Source: Bombyx mori (lineage: Eukaryota; Arthropoda; Insecta; Lepidoptera; Bombycidae). Taken from it: DNA of 64,000 nt. The notes under the pieces are model-generated. The model ran no database searches. It was not told the DNA's origin and worked only from the letters and a program-made list of their open reading frames with translations. The stretch spans positions 4,156,501-4,220,500 of the forward strand of contig NC_085126.1 in NCBI RefSeq assembly GCF_030269925.1, in the 5' to 3' direction. Positions 50,701 through 52,949 of the stretch are shown one piece after another. Position 1 is the stretch's first letter. Each line of letters begins with the position of its first letter. The position numbers and the translations under genes were made by a program.

Positions 50701-51067
50701 TTTCGGTTTGAAGGGTGGGGCAGCCGTTGCAACTGGACTGTAAGCTCGTCCACCAAACTAAGCAATAAAAAAAAACACAAGACAGAAAACGCTGTTTCGA
50801 TCCACTAACATGTAATGTCTTTCGCAGGAAGCCAAACCAACAAAACTAGCCAGCTCTCGCACTCATATCTCGCTGAGCATCGCAAGGGAACTGCTACAGA
50901 AAATATGCATCAACGATATATCGAAATCAAAGTCCTGCGAGAATCTACACGTTCTCTAAGCGCGTGTTCCTCTTGTGCTTCCTATATGTATATCAATACT
51001 AACTCTTCCTAGTTTGTAGTAAACAAACTGTTACATCTCCGTTTTCGACTGTTTCTATTCTAATAAA
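5535..51067 (+). CDS. RGK-family Ras-like GTPase gene (7 coding exons seen, 5' end incomplete)
   Basis: Joining 5535-5721, 28574-28673, 29347-29455, 40323-40414, 41011-41203, 44868-45025 and 50828-50959 keeps one frame through six GT/AG introns and gives about 323 residues if the missing first base makes an ATG. Residues 1-96 are a Ser/Arg-rich N-terminal extension. The G domain follows: P-loop GDAGVGKT (106-113), IDHPSTEM (about 155-161) where ordinary Ras proteins have DxxG, NKAD (214-217) and ETSS (242-245). A Lys/Arg-rich tail ends in SKSCENLHVL with no CAAX box. The non-canonical G3 and the terminal Cys-x-x-Leu-x-Val-Leu motif are hallmarks of the Rad/Gem/Rem family. Members act at the plasma membrane, bind calmodulin and calcium-channel beta subunits, and inhibit voltage-gated calcium channels; that role is inferred here from the family. 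The paralogue (Rgk1, 2 or 3 type) was not resolved, so no symbol is given. Introns are about 22.9, 0.7, 10.9, 0.6, 3.7 and 5.8 kb and full of transposons. Confidence 0.9.
5722..6705. other. Intron 1 start, no feature seen
   Basis: AT-rich intron sequence with a pyrimidine-rich run just after the donor (CTTCTTCTTCTTTCTC). I see no gene or repeat family shared with the rest of the window. Confidence 0.5.
6998..10219 (-). pseudogene. LINE ORF2: endonuclease-reverse transcriptase, split by one insertion
   Basis: The protein has an N-terminal Ser/Thr-rich leader, an AP-type endonuclease (NVCHVNAQSI, VYCPPSVD, MGDFNTDL, then FSHHDLIYLS) and a reverse transcriptase (VLVLIDFSNAFNNVNHD, SGVPQGGILSPLLF, catalytic YADDLQLYA). 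The C-terminal domain is encoded at 7670-6998. At YVPSVIYD the frame enters an inserted 252-bp element plus a duplicated 15-bp target. Removing these 267 bases leaves one frame of about 984 codons with no other stop. Insertion and duplication together are a multiple of three, but the insert itself brings stops. The enzyme is therefore broken by a single event, and the insertion must be young relative to other decay. Confidence 0.88.
7671..7922 (+). mobile_element. R1-like LINE 3' tail nested in ORF2, with target duplication
   Basis: A GC-rich 3' UTR ends CCCCCGGCCCG and then a run of A. It is flanked by TCATATATAACCGAT at 7656-7670 and 7923-7937, a 15-bp target duplication. A second copy of the family lies at 12335-12569. 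It is extremely 5' truncated, with no coding sequence. Confidence 0.85.
10651..11394 (-). CDS. LINE ORF1 protein (247 aa)
   Basis: It starts MSTLTDIQSAQKNLEDSFSK with a predicted coiled coil over about residues 5-85. It then has RRKALLFLGVPEADNENC and ITVCHRIGTPNREHHRHILV, which resemble the RNA-recognition-like core of L1-type ORF1 proteins. No CCHC zinc knuckle is visible. ORF1 proteins bind the element's RNA to form the retrotransposition particle. It lies upstream of ORF2 on the same strand, separated by about 430 bp. The frame is intact, so the element lost only ORF2 integrity. Confidence 0.78.
   Translation of the reverse strand: MSTLTDIQSAQKNLEDSFSKRMAQLEAQLHTGGTAKDTVARVAEEFRTFRELMLSMLRLLRQQISECVNMVDALETRHRRKALLFLGVPEADNENCTQAVLSLVNGTMSLKEITTSSITVCHRIGTPNREHHRHILVRFANVSHRSDVWRAKSRLKGSTASIKEFLTKSRQAVFSKSRQFFGMRSCWTQDGIIVVKVPDGSRIKVTTVDELNNLITKFPKTAELSSSAVKNHGAAEASRSDLKTRKP
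11700..12010 (+). pseudogene. RTE-type reverse transcriptase C-terminus, decayed
   Basis: The plus frame reads ELGRPHKCHRTDNRWGTTVL and RWRPRTGHRKAG, a stop, then EPTTWSK and further on WTREESLWTTQ. This is the spacing of the conserved C-terminal region of lepidopteran RTE reverse transcriptases. Stops and missing residues show it is dead. Confidence 0.6.
12158..12321 (-). mobile_element. Bm1 SINE, 5'-truncated, minus orientation
   Basis: It runs from TTTATTACTTAGATGGGTGG to ACCCTTTAAACCAAAACGC, where the Bm1 match stops and the R1-like tail region begins. Confidence 0.85.
12335..12569 (+). mobile_element. R1-like LINE 3' tail, second copy
   Basis: It carries the same GC-rich 3' UTR as 7671-7922 (GGGTGTAAGAGTGCAGGGGA, TCTCACATACCCCGCGCG) and ends GGCCCG plus poly(A). 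It lies between a truncated Bm1 and a mariner relic. Confidence 0.8.
12571..12912 (-). pseudogene. Mariner transposase relic
   Basis: The minus strand begins MSESNEEIRHF, then a stop, then KFYYKKGKNPMQAAKTICDV and IWFKRFESGNFDVKD, RRSGHP, and ELGIDHKTVL: the mariner DNA-binding domain. The catalytic domain is nearly all deleted. Only LDLEVLMHPPYSP remains, from just before the third Asp, where the R1-like tail cuts it off. A stop and an internal deletion make it dead. Confidence 0.8.
12930..13730. other. Intron 1, unique sequence
   Basis: AT-rich, with (AT)n near 13540. No gene or recognised repeat. Confidence 0.45.
13733..13978 (+). mobile_element. Bm1 SINE body
   Basis: It runs from TTACTGGTGGTAGGACCTCT to TCTAAGCAATAAAAA with little divergence. 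The tRNA-like head is absent. Confidence 0.92.
14454..14758 (+). mobile_element. Non-autonomous Helitron (family B)
   Basis: It starts TCTATACTATTTATACTAAT, carries the AGTTTGTTTGTTTGAACGCG and GGTCCGATTTGAAAAATTC modules common in lepidopteran Helitrons, and ends GCGGGCAAAAGCTAG before T. Confidence 0.75.
14930..15070. other. Short GC-rich unique island in intron 1
   Basis: GC-rich compared with both flanks and rich in CGTT and AACGG words that pair with each other (ACCGTTCAGCCGTCAGACTG, AAACGGCCCAGCCG). No matching repeat is seen elsewhere in the window. It could be a structured transcript, an enhancer or an old element. Confidence 0.3.
15471..15565 (+). repeat. LINE/SINE relic with TGTCGTAAAAGGCGACTA module
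   Basis: The module GTAGCTGTCGTAAAAGGCGA recurs inverted near 25379-25402. It is a relic of a dispersed retroelement tail; the class is not certain. Confidence 0.45.
15787..16173 (+). mobile_element. TIR element (AATACGCTTTTAT family), copy 1
   Basis: It ends AATAAAAGCGTATTAAAAA and has a degraded left end ACTTTTATAGAAAATAC. Inside, AAAAAAAGCGTGGGGTGC (about 15879) and GCACCCCACGCTTTTTTT (about 15968) face each other. Other copies lie at 21624, 34787 and 44475. Confidence 0.7.
16451..16677 (+). mobile_element. Bm1 SINE body, part of a duplicated composite
   Basis: Bm1 from TGGTAGGACCTCTTGCGAGT to AAGCAATAAAAAAA. It lacks the usual ACTTAACACC segment near its 3' end. It forms one end of the composite repeated inverted at 23881-24391. 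Confidence 0.9.
16555..17043 (+). repeat. Composite inverted duplication, arm 1 (Bm1, 270-bp spacer, Helitron)
   Basis: The order Bm1 3' part, spacer with TGGTGCCGGGAAACTATTGA and CACGTAACTACCAATGCTTC, and Helitron 5' end is repeated reversed at 23881-24391 with both junctions kept. The arms are about 490-510 bp and 6.8 kb apart. Confidence 0.8.
16952..17169 (+). mobile_element. Non-autonomous Helitron (family A)
   Basis: It runs from TCTATACTAATATATAAATC to GGGCGAGTACGGCTAG before T. Complete, and the best reference copy in the window for this family. Confidence 0.8.
17255..17446 (+). mobile_element. LINE 3' end (GGCTCTGCCCCTGGCATTGC family)
   Basis: A 5'-truncated tail encoding FPERYDMSF-like and KRGLWAVLSDRHRLGSAPGI residues and then a 3' UTR ending GTCTGCCTACAAGGGCAATA. 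The fullest copy is at 49408-49883. Confidence 0.75.
18044..18169 (+). mobile_element. LINE 3' end, short copy
   Basis: It runs from AGCGGTAGGCAGCGGCTTGG to GGCAATAAAAAAA. Its tail abuts a SINE in opposite orientation. Confidence 0.75.
18172..18405 (-). mobile_element. tRNA-derived SINE (GGCCGTCTGGTGTAGTGG head)
   Basis: Minus-strand head ACGGCCGTCTGGTGTAGTGG (A box) and CGGGTTCGAATCCCGCCAAG (B box) followed by the common body with TTCCGTTATCTGGTACATGT. Same family as 38680 and 49302. It is transcribed by Pol III in principle, and the conserved non-tRNA body shows it is a SINE, not a tRNA gene. Confidence 0.8.
18695..19120 (+). mobile_element. Non-autonomous Helitron (family C)
   Basis: It starts near TACTATATATTAAGACGTGA, with GCGCGGACGGAGGAGTATGA inside, and ends GTCGAATTTCGACTACTGCG then GGACCTCTAG before T. 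The GTCGAA/TTCGAC palindrome is the 3' hairpin. Its 5' end is slightly degraded. Confidence 0.75.
19452..19749 (+). mobile_element. Non-autonomous Helitron (family B)
   Basis: It has the GTTTGTTTGTTTGTTTGTA and ACTGAACCGATTTGAAAAAT modules and a 3' end CCCGAGCGGAGCCGCAGCGG, then GCCGCTAG before T. Confidence 0.78.
19750..21380. other. Intron 1, mostly unique, with retroelement relics
   Basis: Near 20300-20345 is a decayed LINE tail (GTGGCCGGCGTGGCATGATT). Near 20830-21020 is a piece with GAGAGAGTATTCTTTATTGT and CAATTGGCGGTC, typical of another LINE 3' end; the open frame over 20788-21246 is explained by it and has no known protein. Confidence 0.45.
21390..21490 (+). mobile_element. Bm1 SINE, decayed fragment
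   Basis: The core AATGCGTTTCGGTTTGAAGG, GTGGGGTAGCCGTTGTACTA is kept; the ends are lost. Confidence 0.65.
21624..22002 (-). mobile_element. TIR element (AATACGCTTTTAT family), copy 2
   Basis: It begins TTTTTAATACGCTTTTATTA and ends CTATAAAAGCGTATTTTGTT. The facing ends share AATACGCTTTTAT inverted. The inner GCGTGGGGTGC is kept; its partner is partly lost. Confidence 0.75.
22368..22620. repeat. Inverted-repeat-bounded segment, 253 bp
   Basis: CGATGCCTCCAATGA at 22368-22382 is matched exactly by its reverse complement at 22606-22620. The inside is AT-rich without coding signal. It resembles a MITE but I found no second copy or clear target duplication. Confidence 0.5.
22724..22913 (+). mobile_element. 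LINE 3' end (GGCTCTGCCCCTGGCATTGC family)
   Basis: It encodes RAVFPERYDMSFFKRGLWRV and LSGRQRLGSAPGIAQVHGRR and then the 3' UTR ending GGGCAATAAAAAAA. It is 5' truncated and the coding tail is intact. Confidence 0.82.
23131..23547 (-). mobile_element. Non-autonomous Helitron (family C)
   Basis: Minus-strand ends are TCTATATATTAATACGTGAA and ATTCGACTACTGCGGGACAT then CTAG. Complete. Confidence 0.8.
23827..24391 (-). repeat. Composite inverted duplication, arm 2, with Bm1-Helitron fusion at its edge
   Basis: 23831-23880 is a Bm1 3' end in minus orientation. At AAGTTTCAAGTC it switches abruptly into the interior of a family A Helitron (to 23964). Then come the spacer (GTGGAAGTCGTTCGCGCACA and onward) and a second Bm1 fragment (24240-24391). 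From 23881 to 24391 it mirrors 16555-17043, insertions included. Confidence 0.8.
24400..25960. other. Intron 1, unique AT-rich sequence
   Basis: Only weak retroelement relics near 25290-25490, such as GCATGACTGCATCGCGGCAG and a module shared with 15471. No gene. Confidence 0.45.
25972..26360 (+). repeat. 57-bp minisatellite, about 7 units
   Basis: Each unit contains CTAAACTAAATGTAGACTTT and CTACGAAGAACCGTAGCGA. Unit starts lie near 25975, 26034, 26092, 26147, 26206, 26262 and 26319. Units 1 and 3 end GACAGTGAAACGTTCTAGCC, and units 2 and 4 end with a GTATG(G/A)AGTGTTA version, so the first four form a dimer repeated twice. CTACG-AAGAAC-CGTAG can form a hairpin in most units. The array decays at its right end into shorter GCTACGCCTRCG repeats up to about 26415. 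Confidence 0.88.
27095..27362 (-). mobile_element. Non-autonomous Helitron (family D)
   Basis: Minus strand: starts in (TA)n then ATCTGAATCTCGGAAACGGC and ends GGCGAGCAAAACTCGGTCAT then CATCTAG before T. CGAG-CAAAA-CTCG is the 3' hairpin. Confidence 0.65.
27365..27802 (-). mobile_element. Putative Helitron 3' terminus with unknown interior
   Basis: CTAGCGACCCCGGCGAAATT at 27365 looks like a minus-strand Helitron end. No matching 5' end is identified, and the interior of about 400 bp matches nothing else in the window. Confidence 0.4.
27803..28067 (-). mobile_element. Non-autonomous Helitron (family B)
   Basis: Minus-strand start TCTACACTAATATTATAAAG, GTTTGTTTGTTTGTATTGAA, and end CGAAGCCGGGGCAGGCCGCT then AG before T. 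Confidence 0.8.
28068..28215 (+). mobile_element. RTE-like LINE 3' end
   Basis: It holds CACCAATTTTCAGCCAAATC, AGCCGTTCTTGAGTTATAAA and ACTTTCTTATATATATA, the 3' end style of lepidopteran RTE elements with a TA-rich tail. Confidence 0.6.
28574..28673 (+). CDS. RGK GTPase, exon 2
   Basis: The acceptor is TTTGTTGACAG and the donor CCA/GTAAGT. The 100-nt exon completes the Arg codon begun in exon 1 and encodes an acidic, Ser/Pro-rich linker, ASDRSPFDGSCCSGYRPVD and then a PDEDEMDP run, just before the G domain. An ATG at 28554 is in the same frame and open into the exon (MSNFVDR-ASDRSP), so an alternative promoter or retained leader could start the protein here. The acceptor has a weak pyrimidine tract. 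Confidence 0.85.
28862..29107 (+). mobile_element. Bm1 SINE body in intron 2
   Basis: Complete body ending TCTAAGCAATAAAAAA. It lies between RGK exons 2 and 3 and makes up over a third of that 673-bp intron. Confidence 0.92.
29347..29455 (+). CDS. RGK GTPase, exon 3 (P-loop)
   Basis: The acceptor is TTTTCCTAG and the donor TTTAG/GTATGT. The exon encodes IPKYRVVLLGDAGVGKTALV and continues SQFMTSEYMNTYDASL. It carries the G1/P-loop GDAGVGKT that binds the nucleotide phosphates and the start of the switch I region. It ends at phase 1, which agrees with exon 4. Confidence 0.93.
29456..30825. other. Intron 3 start, unique sequence
   Basis: About 1.4 kb with no repeat shared within the window. 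No gene; it may include intronic regulatory sequence, which cannot be judged from one sequence. Confidence 0.45.
30829..30945 (+). repeat. Two-unit tandem duplication
   Basis: AAATGGTGTTTTCCTTGCTT...ATGATGTGTTGAATAT is repeated about 60 bp later with few changes. Confidence 0.75.
31374..31531 (+). repeat. (GA)n/(GGGAGA)n polypurine tract
   Basis: About 158 bp almost entirely of G and A (GAGAGAGGGAGAGAAAGAGG pattern). Open frames on both strands here are low-complexity. Such tracts can form triplex DNA and bind GAGA-type factors. Confidence 0.92.
31618..31873. mobile_element. MITE (GGCCGTCAGCGCAAAAGTGG family), copy 1
   Basis: The left end GCCGTCAGCGCAATAGTGGC at 31622 faces the right end GGCCACATTTGCGCTGACGG to 31869. 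A copy at 54597-54853 has the same ends and an interior in the other orientation. Flanking ATTT suggests a short target duplication. Confidence 0.8.
31880..32575. other. Intron 3, unique sequence
   Basis: AT-rich, with no gene or repeat recognised. Confidence 0.45.
32580..32812 (+). mobile_element. Bm1 SINE, slightly 5' truncated
   Basis: From GACCTCTTGTGAGTCCGCAC to AAGGCAATAAAAAAA. Confidence 0.9.
33039..33461 (-). mobile_element. Non-autonomous Helitron (family B), long copy
   Basis: Minus strand: TCTATACTAATATTATAGAG to CCCGAGCGGAGCCTGAGCGG then GCTGCTAG. The interior shares TGTCGCGACA with the copy at 19452. Confidence 0.78.
34113..34200 (-). mobile_element. LINE 3' end, diverged
   Basis: TTTTTATTGCCCTTGCGGTC, GATGGTGAGTGGTTATCGTC: the family at 49408 in minus orientation, tail only. 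Confidence 0.65.
34787..35007 (+). mobile_element. TIR element (AATACGCTTTTAT family), copy 3, internally deleted
   Basis: AACAAAATACGCTTTTATAG at the left and TAATAAAAGCGTATTAAAAA at the right. The middle with the GCGTGGGGTGC arms is missing. Confidence 0.75.
35060..35272 (+). mobile_element. Decayed LINE tail containing a Bm1 fragment
   Basis: Traces of the LINE tail (GACGGTAAACAGTCTTGGCT) at the left and AACAAGGGCAATAAAAAAAG at 35250. Between them is a Bm1 3' half (about 35140-35237). Confidence 0.55.
35275..36640. other. Intron 3, unique sequence
   Basis: No gene. A small palindromic patch (AAGGCCCATGGTCAAAGGCC) lies at about 36568-36602. Confidence 0.45.
36658..36969 (+). mobile_element. 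R1-like LINE 3' tail with target duplication
   Basis: A GC-rich insert (GGTTCCCGCCCGGTCCGGGG, ACTCCCACATACCCCACC) ending in poly(A) with the flank GTGTACACAAGC at 36646-36657 and 36970-36981. Coding sequence is lost. Confidence 0.85.
36982..37810. other. Intron 3, unique sequence with a G-rich patch
   Basis: 37354-37420 is G-rich (GGAGGGGTGGGGATCG, GGGGTTGGGGGGAG) and could form a G-quadruplex. The block 37600-37745 is CpG-rich (GCGACGTCACGCCGCGCGC) and may be a regulatory island. Confidence 0.4.
37815..37900 (+). mobile_element. Bm1 SINE, strongly decayed
   Basis: AAGGACGTCTTGCGAGGCCG, GGTACCACCACTTTGCCTG and TTATTGCGTTTCGCTTACAG keep the order of the Bm1 5' body. Confidence 0.5.
38275..38480 (+). 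mobile_element. Bm1 SINE, 5' truncated
   Basis: From CCACCCTGCCCATTTCTGCC to the duplicated end AAGCAATAAGCAATAAAAAA. Confidence 0.9.
38680..38940 (+). mobile_element. tRNA-derived SINE (GGCCGTCTGGTGTAGTGG head)
   Basis: A box GGTGTAGTGGTAAGTG, B box GGGTTCGAATCCCGCC, then the body through GTTATCTGGTACCTGTAACA to GCGTGATTGTTAGTAAATAT and an ATT-rich tail. Uninterrupted, it serves as the reference for the copy at 49302. Confidence 0.85.
39290..39615 (-). mobile_element. LINE 3' fragment with TTCAAA-repeat tail
   Basis: It begins TTCAAATTCAAATTCAAAAT (a repeat tail in reverse) and includes CTGAGAAGAACCGGCGAAAC, AACTCAGTGGGC. The element class is uncertain. Confidence 0.55.
39670..39830 (+). 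mobile_element. LINE 3' fragment with TTGAT-repeat tail
   Basis: GAGTTTCTTGCCAATTCTTC, CTTGTGAATTGGCGGTAG and the tail TTGATTTGATTTGATTTGAT. It faces the fragment at 39290-39615 in the opposite orientation. Confidence 0.6.
40323..40414 (+). CDS. RGK GTPase, exon 4 (switch I/II)
   Basis: The acceptor is TTTTGTTGTAG and the donor TCC/GTAAGT. The exon encodes DDEFGEKSVSVLLDGEESEL followed by IFIDHPSTEMS. The DHPSTEM stretch stands where Ras has DTAGQE. Loss of the catalytic-type DxxGQ is typical of RGK proteins, which have poor intrinsic GTPase activity. A full Bm1 SINE begins only 54 bp downstream. Confidence 0.92.
40468..40885 (+). mobile_element. Long Bm1 SINE with tRNA-like head, in intron 4
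   Basis: The head GTCATCGTGGCCTAACAGAT and GTGTTCGAATCTCAGGCGG is followed by the linker TCACGATTGATTTCTACGG and the Bm1 body to AAGCAATAAATAAAAAA. It fills most of the 596-bp intron 4. Confidence 0.9.
41011..41203 (+). CDS. RGK GTPase, exon 5 (G4 guanine-binding motif)
   Basis: The acceptor is TTTTGTCTTTAG and the donor ATG/GTGAGT. The exon encodes IENCLSTYEPHACVVVYSVV onward to TVVLVGNKADLARARQVSTN. NKAD is the G4 motif that selects guanine. The frame is open across all 193 nt and ends at phase 1. Confidence 0.95.
41299..41424 (+). repeat. Repeat relic ending in a perfect 18-bp-stem hairpin
   Basis: AGTAATGTACACAGTGTA (41373-41390) and TACACTGTGTACATTACT (41407-41424) pair perfectly around a 16-nt loop. 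The left part shares GGGACGATGCGG and CCGAGAAAAAACGTCC with 577-640. A Bm1 head begins at the next base. Confidence 0.75.
41425..41868 (+). mobile_element. Long Bm1 SINE with tRNA-like head, in intron 5
   Basis: Head CGTCGTGGCCTAACGGATAA and GTGTTCGAATCCCGCTGGCG, linker, then body to AAGCAATAAAAAAA. Best preserved long copy. Confidence 0.92.
41895..42178 (-). repeat. Unclassified element (GGAACGAAGTTCC family)
   Basis: About 280 bp matching 57433-57692. It shares GACCACGATCTCAGAGCGTT and AAGGAACTTCGTTCCTATCC, GGTGTCCCACGACACC. The GGTGTC/GACACC end can fold on itself. The related ends at 51134-51462 suggest a DNA transposon. Confidence 0.65.
42310..42516 (-). mobile_element. Bm1 SINE, 5' truncated, minus orientation
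   Basis: From TTCTTAGATGGGTGGAGGAG to TTCTCGGCGGAAATAGGCAA. Confidence 0.9.
42926..43178 (+). mobile_element. Bm1 SINE body
   Basis: From TTACTGGTGGTAGGACTTCT to ATCTAGGCAATAAAAAA. Confidence 0.92.
43180..44318. other. Intron 5, unique sequence
   Basis: AT-rich, with one GC-balanced patch at 43195-43320. No gene or repeat recognised. Confidence 0.45.
44322..44368 (+). mobile_element. LINE 3' end, last 45 bp
   Basis: GACCGGTGGGCCGTATGCTC, GTCTGCCTAAAAGGGCAATA plus A: the extreme 3' end of the family at 49408. Confidence 0.7.
44475..44832 (-). mobile_element. TIR element (AATACGCTTTTAT family), copy 4, abutting RGK exon 6
   Basis: Begins TTTTTTAATACGCTTTTATT and ends CTATAAAAGCGTATTTTGTT then AGTTTTTTTTTT. 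The T-run at its right edge leads straight into TATTTAG (44831-44837), the upstream in-frame acceptor of exon 6. Confidence 0.78.
44868..45025 (+). CDS. RGK GTPase, exon 6 (G5 motif, basic tail)
   Basis: I place the acceptor at CGCCCATCAG (44858-44867). It joins exon 5 as STN-E-GKALATSRDCKFIETSS, the uninterrupted G4-to-G5 spacing expected of RGK proteins. A second AG at 44836-44837 (TTTTATTTAG) is also in frame and would insert ten residues, AYTHSNIRPS, before the E/G position. The exon carries ETSSGIQHNVDELLVGILKQ and a Lys-rich stretch (KETRDKKQAKKTSTTK) in the calmodulin- and lipid-binding region of the family. The donor is AAG/GTATGT. Confidence 0.9.
45353..45597 (+). mobile_element. Bm1 SINE body, in intron 6
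   Basis: From ACTGGTGGTAGGATTACTTG to ATCTAAGCAATAAAAATAAA. Confidence 0.9.
45600..46360. other. Intron 6, unique sequence
   Basis: AT-rich; no gene or repeat recognised. Confidence 0.45.
46381..47608 (-). mobile_element. R1-type LINE, 5' truncated, with target duplication
   Basis: A GC-rich block in AT-rich intron. The minus-strand poly(A) is seen as T at 46381-46396. CACTAGGAC precedes the T-run (46367-46375) and recurs at 47609-47617, giving at least a 9-bp target duplication. The 5' part, with the endonuclease and RT core, is missing. Confidence 0.82.
46590..47611 (-). pseudogene. R1-type reverse transcriptase, C-terminal part
   Basis: The main frame (47611-46778) begins in mid-protein with RADYRAAAILATAAVSTVVS and carries LRKSEAVCFHP, LKYLGLVLDSRWRFDHHF, RSMALYGAPVWSPAL and RVIRGYRTIS. 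This is the thumb and post-RT region of R1-clade elements. No YxDD catalytic box is present because it lies upstream of the truncation. The frame then shifts: the zinc-finger-bearing tail is spread over other frames down to about 46590 (CLRDDVLRDFPG and similar). GC and codon use differ sharply from the RGK exons. It is dead on arrival, as is usual for 5'-truncated insertions. Confidence 0.82.
47722..47965 (-). mobile_element. Bm1 SINE body, minus orientation
   Basis: From ATTACTTAGATGGGTGGACG to CACAAGAGGTCCTACCACCG. Confidence 0.92.
48197..48317 (+). repeat. Two-unit tandem duplication
   Basis: ATAATTATTACATTTCATAT...GGCACTTTCTATTTCTTCAAT is repeated about 60 bp later. Confidence 0.75.
48565..48968 (-). 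mobile_element. Non-autonomous Helitron (family C)
   Basis: Minus-strand TCTATATATTAATACGTGAA to ATTTCGACTACTGAGGGATC then ACTAG. Complete. Confidence 0.8.
49302..50043 (+). mobile_element. tRNA-derived SINE, interrupted by a LINE
   Basis: The head (ACGGCCGTACTGGTGTAGTG; GGGTTCGAATCCCGCCAAGG) and first part run to GTCTTTT at 49401-49407. The rest resumes at GTCTTTTCCAGGGTTATGG (49884) and runs to TTCGTAAATATTTATTTATT. The join matches 38680-38940. Confidence 0.88.
49408..49883 (-). mobile_element. LINE 3' end inserted in a SINE
   Basis: Minus-strand coding tail LEPLGLRRDFGSLCILYRMF, RLWNELPSTVFPERYDMSFF and GSAPGIAEVHGRR, then a 3' UTR with CCATCAGGTGGGCCGTATGC and poly(A). The target GTCTTTT is duplicated at 49401-49407 and 49884-49890. 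The coding tail has no stop, so the insertion is recent; it is 5' truncated, with no RT core. The family also supplies the tails at 17255, 18044, 22724, 34113, 44322 and 60100. Confidence 0.88.
50165..50290 (-). mobile_element. Bm1-like SINE relic, minus orientation
   Basis: GTGGTTACCTGAGACCATAG, AAATGCCGTCACCCATCAG keep the Bm1 order with many changes. Confidence 0.5.
50424..50775 (+). mobile_element. Long Bm1 SINE with tRNA-like head, shortened body
   Basis: Head GTCGTCGTGGCCTAAAGGAT, GGTGTTCGAATCCCGCAGGC. The body has an internal deletion: GCCGTTGCAACTGGACTGTA joins the middle to the 3' end. It ends 52 bp before the exon 7 acceptor. Confidence 0.9.
50828..50959 (+). CDS. RGK GTPase, last coding exon
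   Basis: The acceptor is TCTTTCGCAG. The 44-codon exon begins EAKPTKLASSRTHISLSIAR and ends KSKSCENLHVL, then TAA at 50957-50959. The last eight residues fit the C-terminal SCxxLxVL signature that identifies RGK GTPases and replaces the CAAX box of Ras. A Bm1 SINE ends about 50 bp upstream of the acceptor. Confidence 0.94.
   Translation, partial: EAKPTKLASSRTHISLSIARELLQKICINDISKSKSCENLHVL
51062..51067 (+). terminator. Poly(A) signal of the RGK gene
   Basis: AATAAA lies about 100 bp after the stop codon and is followed by a GT-rich stretch (ATGTATGTTGTGTGTTT, about 51093-51109). The arrangement suits cleavage near 51085, giving a short 3' UTR. Other signals further down could also be used. 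Confidence 0.7.
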
Positions 51068-51133
51068 AAAAAATTACATTTAGTTTTTTGAATGTATGTT
51101 GTGTGTTTAATAACTCCAGATTCAAAAAAACTT

Positions 51134-51462
51134 CAGAGGTGTCAAGGGACACCCGGATGGAACGAAGTTCCTTTCGATTAATTAGTGAAGGAATTGTATA
51201 TTTTTTTTAAGTTATAATAATAAATTACGGCATTATGAAGAAGAAAAAAACAATACTATGAACTAAATTACTATTGTTGAAACGCTATCTCGAGAAACTG
51301 TACTCATTACGCGGACCAATCGGATACGAGCAATGTCACGCGATAAGCGCCTACACGTTGATTGGTCAGAATGACGGATCTAAAAAGTGTCGTGACAACT
51401 TTTCGTAAGAATTTTTTCCGTCTAGCCCCCTTTCACAAAGCGCGTTAAGGAACTTCGTTCCA
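51134..51462 (+). mobile_element. TIR element (GGAACGAAGTTCC ends)
   Basis: TGGAACGAAGTTCCTT (51158-51173) is matched inverted by AAGGAACTTCGTTCCA (51447-51462). Outside the left repeat lies GGTGTCAAGGGACACC, a small palindrome shared with 41895 and 57433. It lies just beyond the RGK poly(A) site. Confidence 0.68.
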
Positions 51463-51559
51463 AAAAAAAAATTGGTAAATTTCGCGGCATTTGACCCGAT
51501 TAGCGCTTGATAGTTCGATTCTGTGTTTTTAGAATGCGTCATCAACATTGTGTTATCGT

Positions 51560-52215
51560 TATTTTGTGTCAAGTAGAGATCCCTAGAGAAATTACACGTG
51601 GACGAAATTTATGTTGGCTATTTGATTGATGTTAAAGTAGTTTTGGCAAGTTCATAATGTTAACGTGAATTACGGAAATTATTCTCTTAGATTTGGTATC
51701 CATTAAATATTAGAGCGTGAGTTCTGTAAGAGATTTATTTAACTTCTTTAAAACTATGTAATCCTGGTACTTTGAAAAGCGGTTTTCAAATTCCTATATT
51801 TCTGCCCGCCCGTGGTTCGGTTCTACGTAATTTTATAACTTTTCCGATCAACAAATGCTTAGAAAACTTTTAAAAGAGTTCCCGAAGTATTCCTTTTTAA
51901 CTTCAAGCTCTGATAACAAACTTTTGAATTCGAAATCTCACATTTATACATTTGATTACGTACAAATTTGTTTGTGTTTTAATGAAAAAAATATTAGGTA
52001 AATTTGAGAGATCCTATGCAAAAAGCATTTTTATTAAATATAATATCCAAGCCAATCATTATACAGGTTTTGATGTTACTCATAGAAAAATAGTGATATC
52101 AAAAAAAAATCGCAATTCAGACAAGACTTCAAAATTCAAATAATGACAACAAGTTCTAATCATACGAATTTCGGCATAAATTGAATTTTTGGAGATTCAT
52201 TTCCCTTTACTTCAT
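51560..52215. other. Downstream of the RGK gene, unique AT-rich sequence
   Basis: No gene or repeat recognised. Confidence 0.45.
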
Positions 52216-52224
52216 TTTCCTTAT

Positions 52225-52620
52225 CAAACTTTAGCGGGGTCGACTCTCCTGATTTGTCTGCGCCAAGAATTTCTATCCTGAGCTATCACACTGATAAGTT
52301 GAGCCTCTTTAACTGTTCGAGTCATGTTTGTCCGTCATGTGCCCTGGGGTCGCCCTCTTAAAGGCCTTTTGCAGCAAGGTGAACGGCGTAGTCATTGTTC
52401 CTCCCCATCTCCTCCTCGTCCCATCTGTGACTATTTCAGTAATTGAAGCGACCATAGAACTTTCTCGTATGTCCTCATTGCGCACTTTGTCGAGTCTAGT
52501 AACACCCCCGTCCATCTTAGCATTCTTATCGCGTTTTGATGGAGTTTTTGCTCAGAACTTCTTTTTGTAGAAGACTCGGCACCATAGAGCATCACAGGTC
52601 ATATTGCCGTTTTGTAGATA
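52225..52620 (-). pseudogene. RTE-type reverse transcriptase C-terminus, decayed
   Basis: The minus frame carries KLHQNAIRMLRWTGGVTRLD-like and VRNEDIRESSMVASITEIVT residues, the typical region before the C-terminal domain of RTE reverse transcriptases. Frame breaks and missing flanks show decay. Different region and orientation from the relic at 11700. Confidence 0.65.
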
Positions 52621-52949
52621 TTTCGAGTGATTCATAAAACCACAAAATCGACATTGATAAATTCCACGATGGTCCCTATTCACTTGGCAACCGGATAGGC
52701 TCTCAAATGTTGTTGTTATCCCATTCCAGCAAGATTTCCATCATTATTTCGGAATCCGATACATTTGTTTCACGGCTCGAGGGACATACAAGACCCGTAA
52801 AAGCTGAATTTACGGACCGTTTCGTCTTGCTCGCTATTCAGGTTAATTAAGCCGTGCGAGTAGGATAGACGTTGTTCTGTAGACGTAGTCTTATTGAACT
52901 TTGTGTGAGGACTACGTTTTATGTTTAGTTGTGGTATTTCTTCCATCTA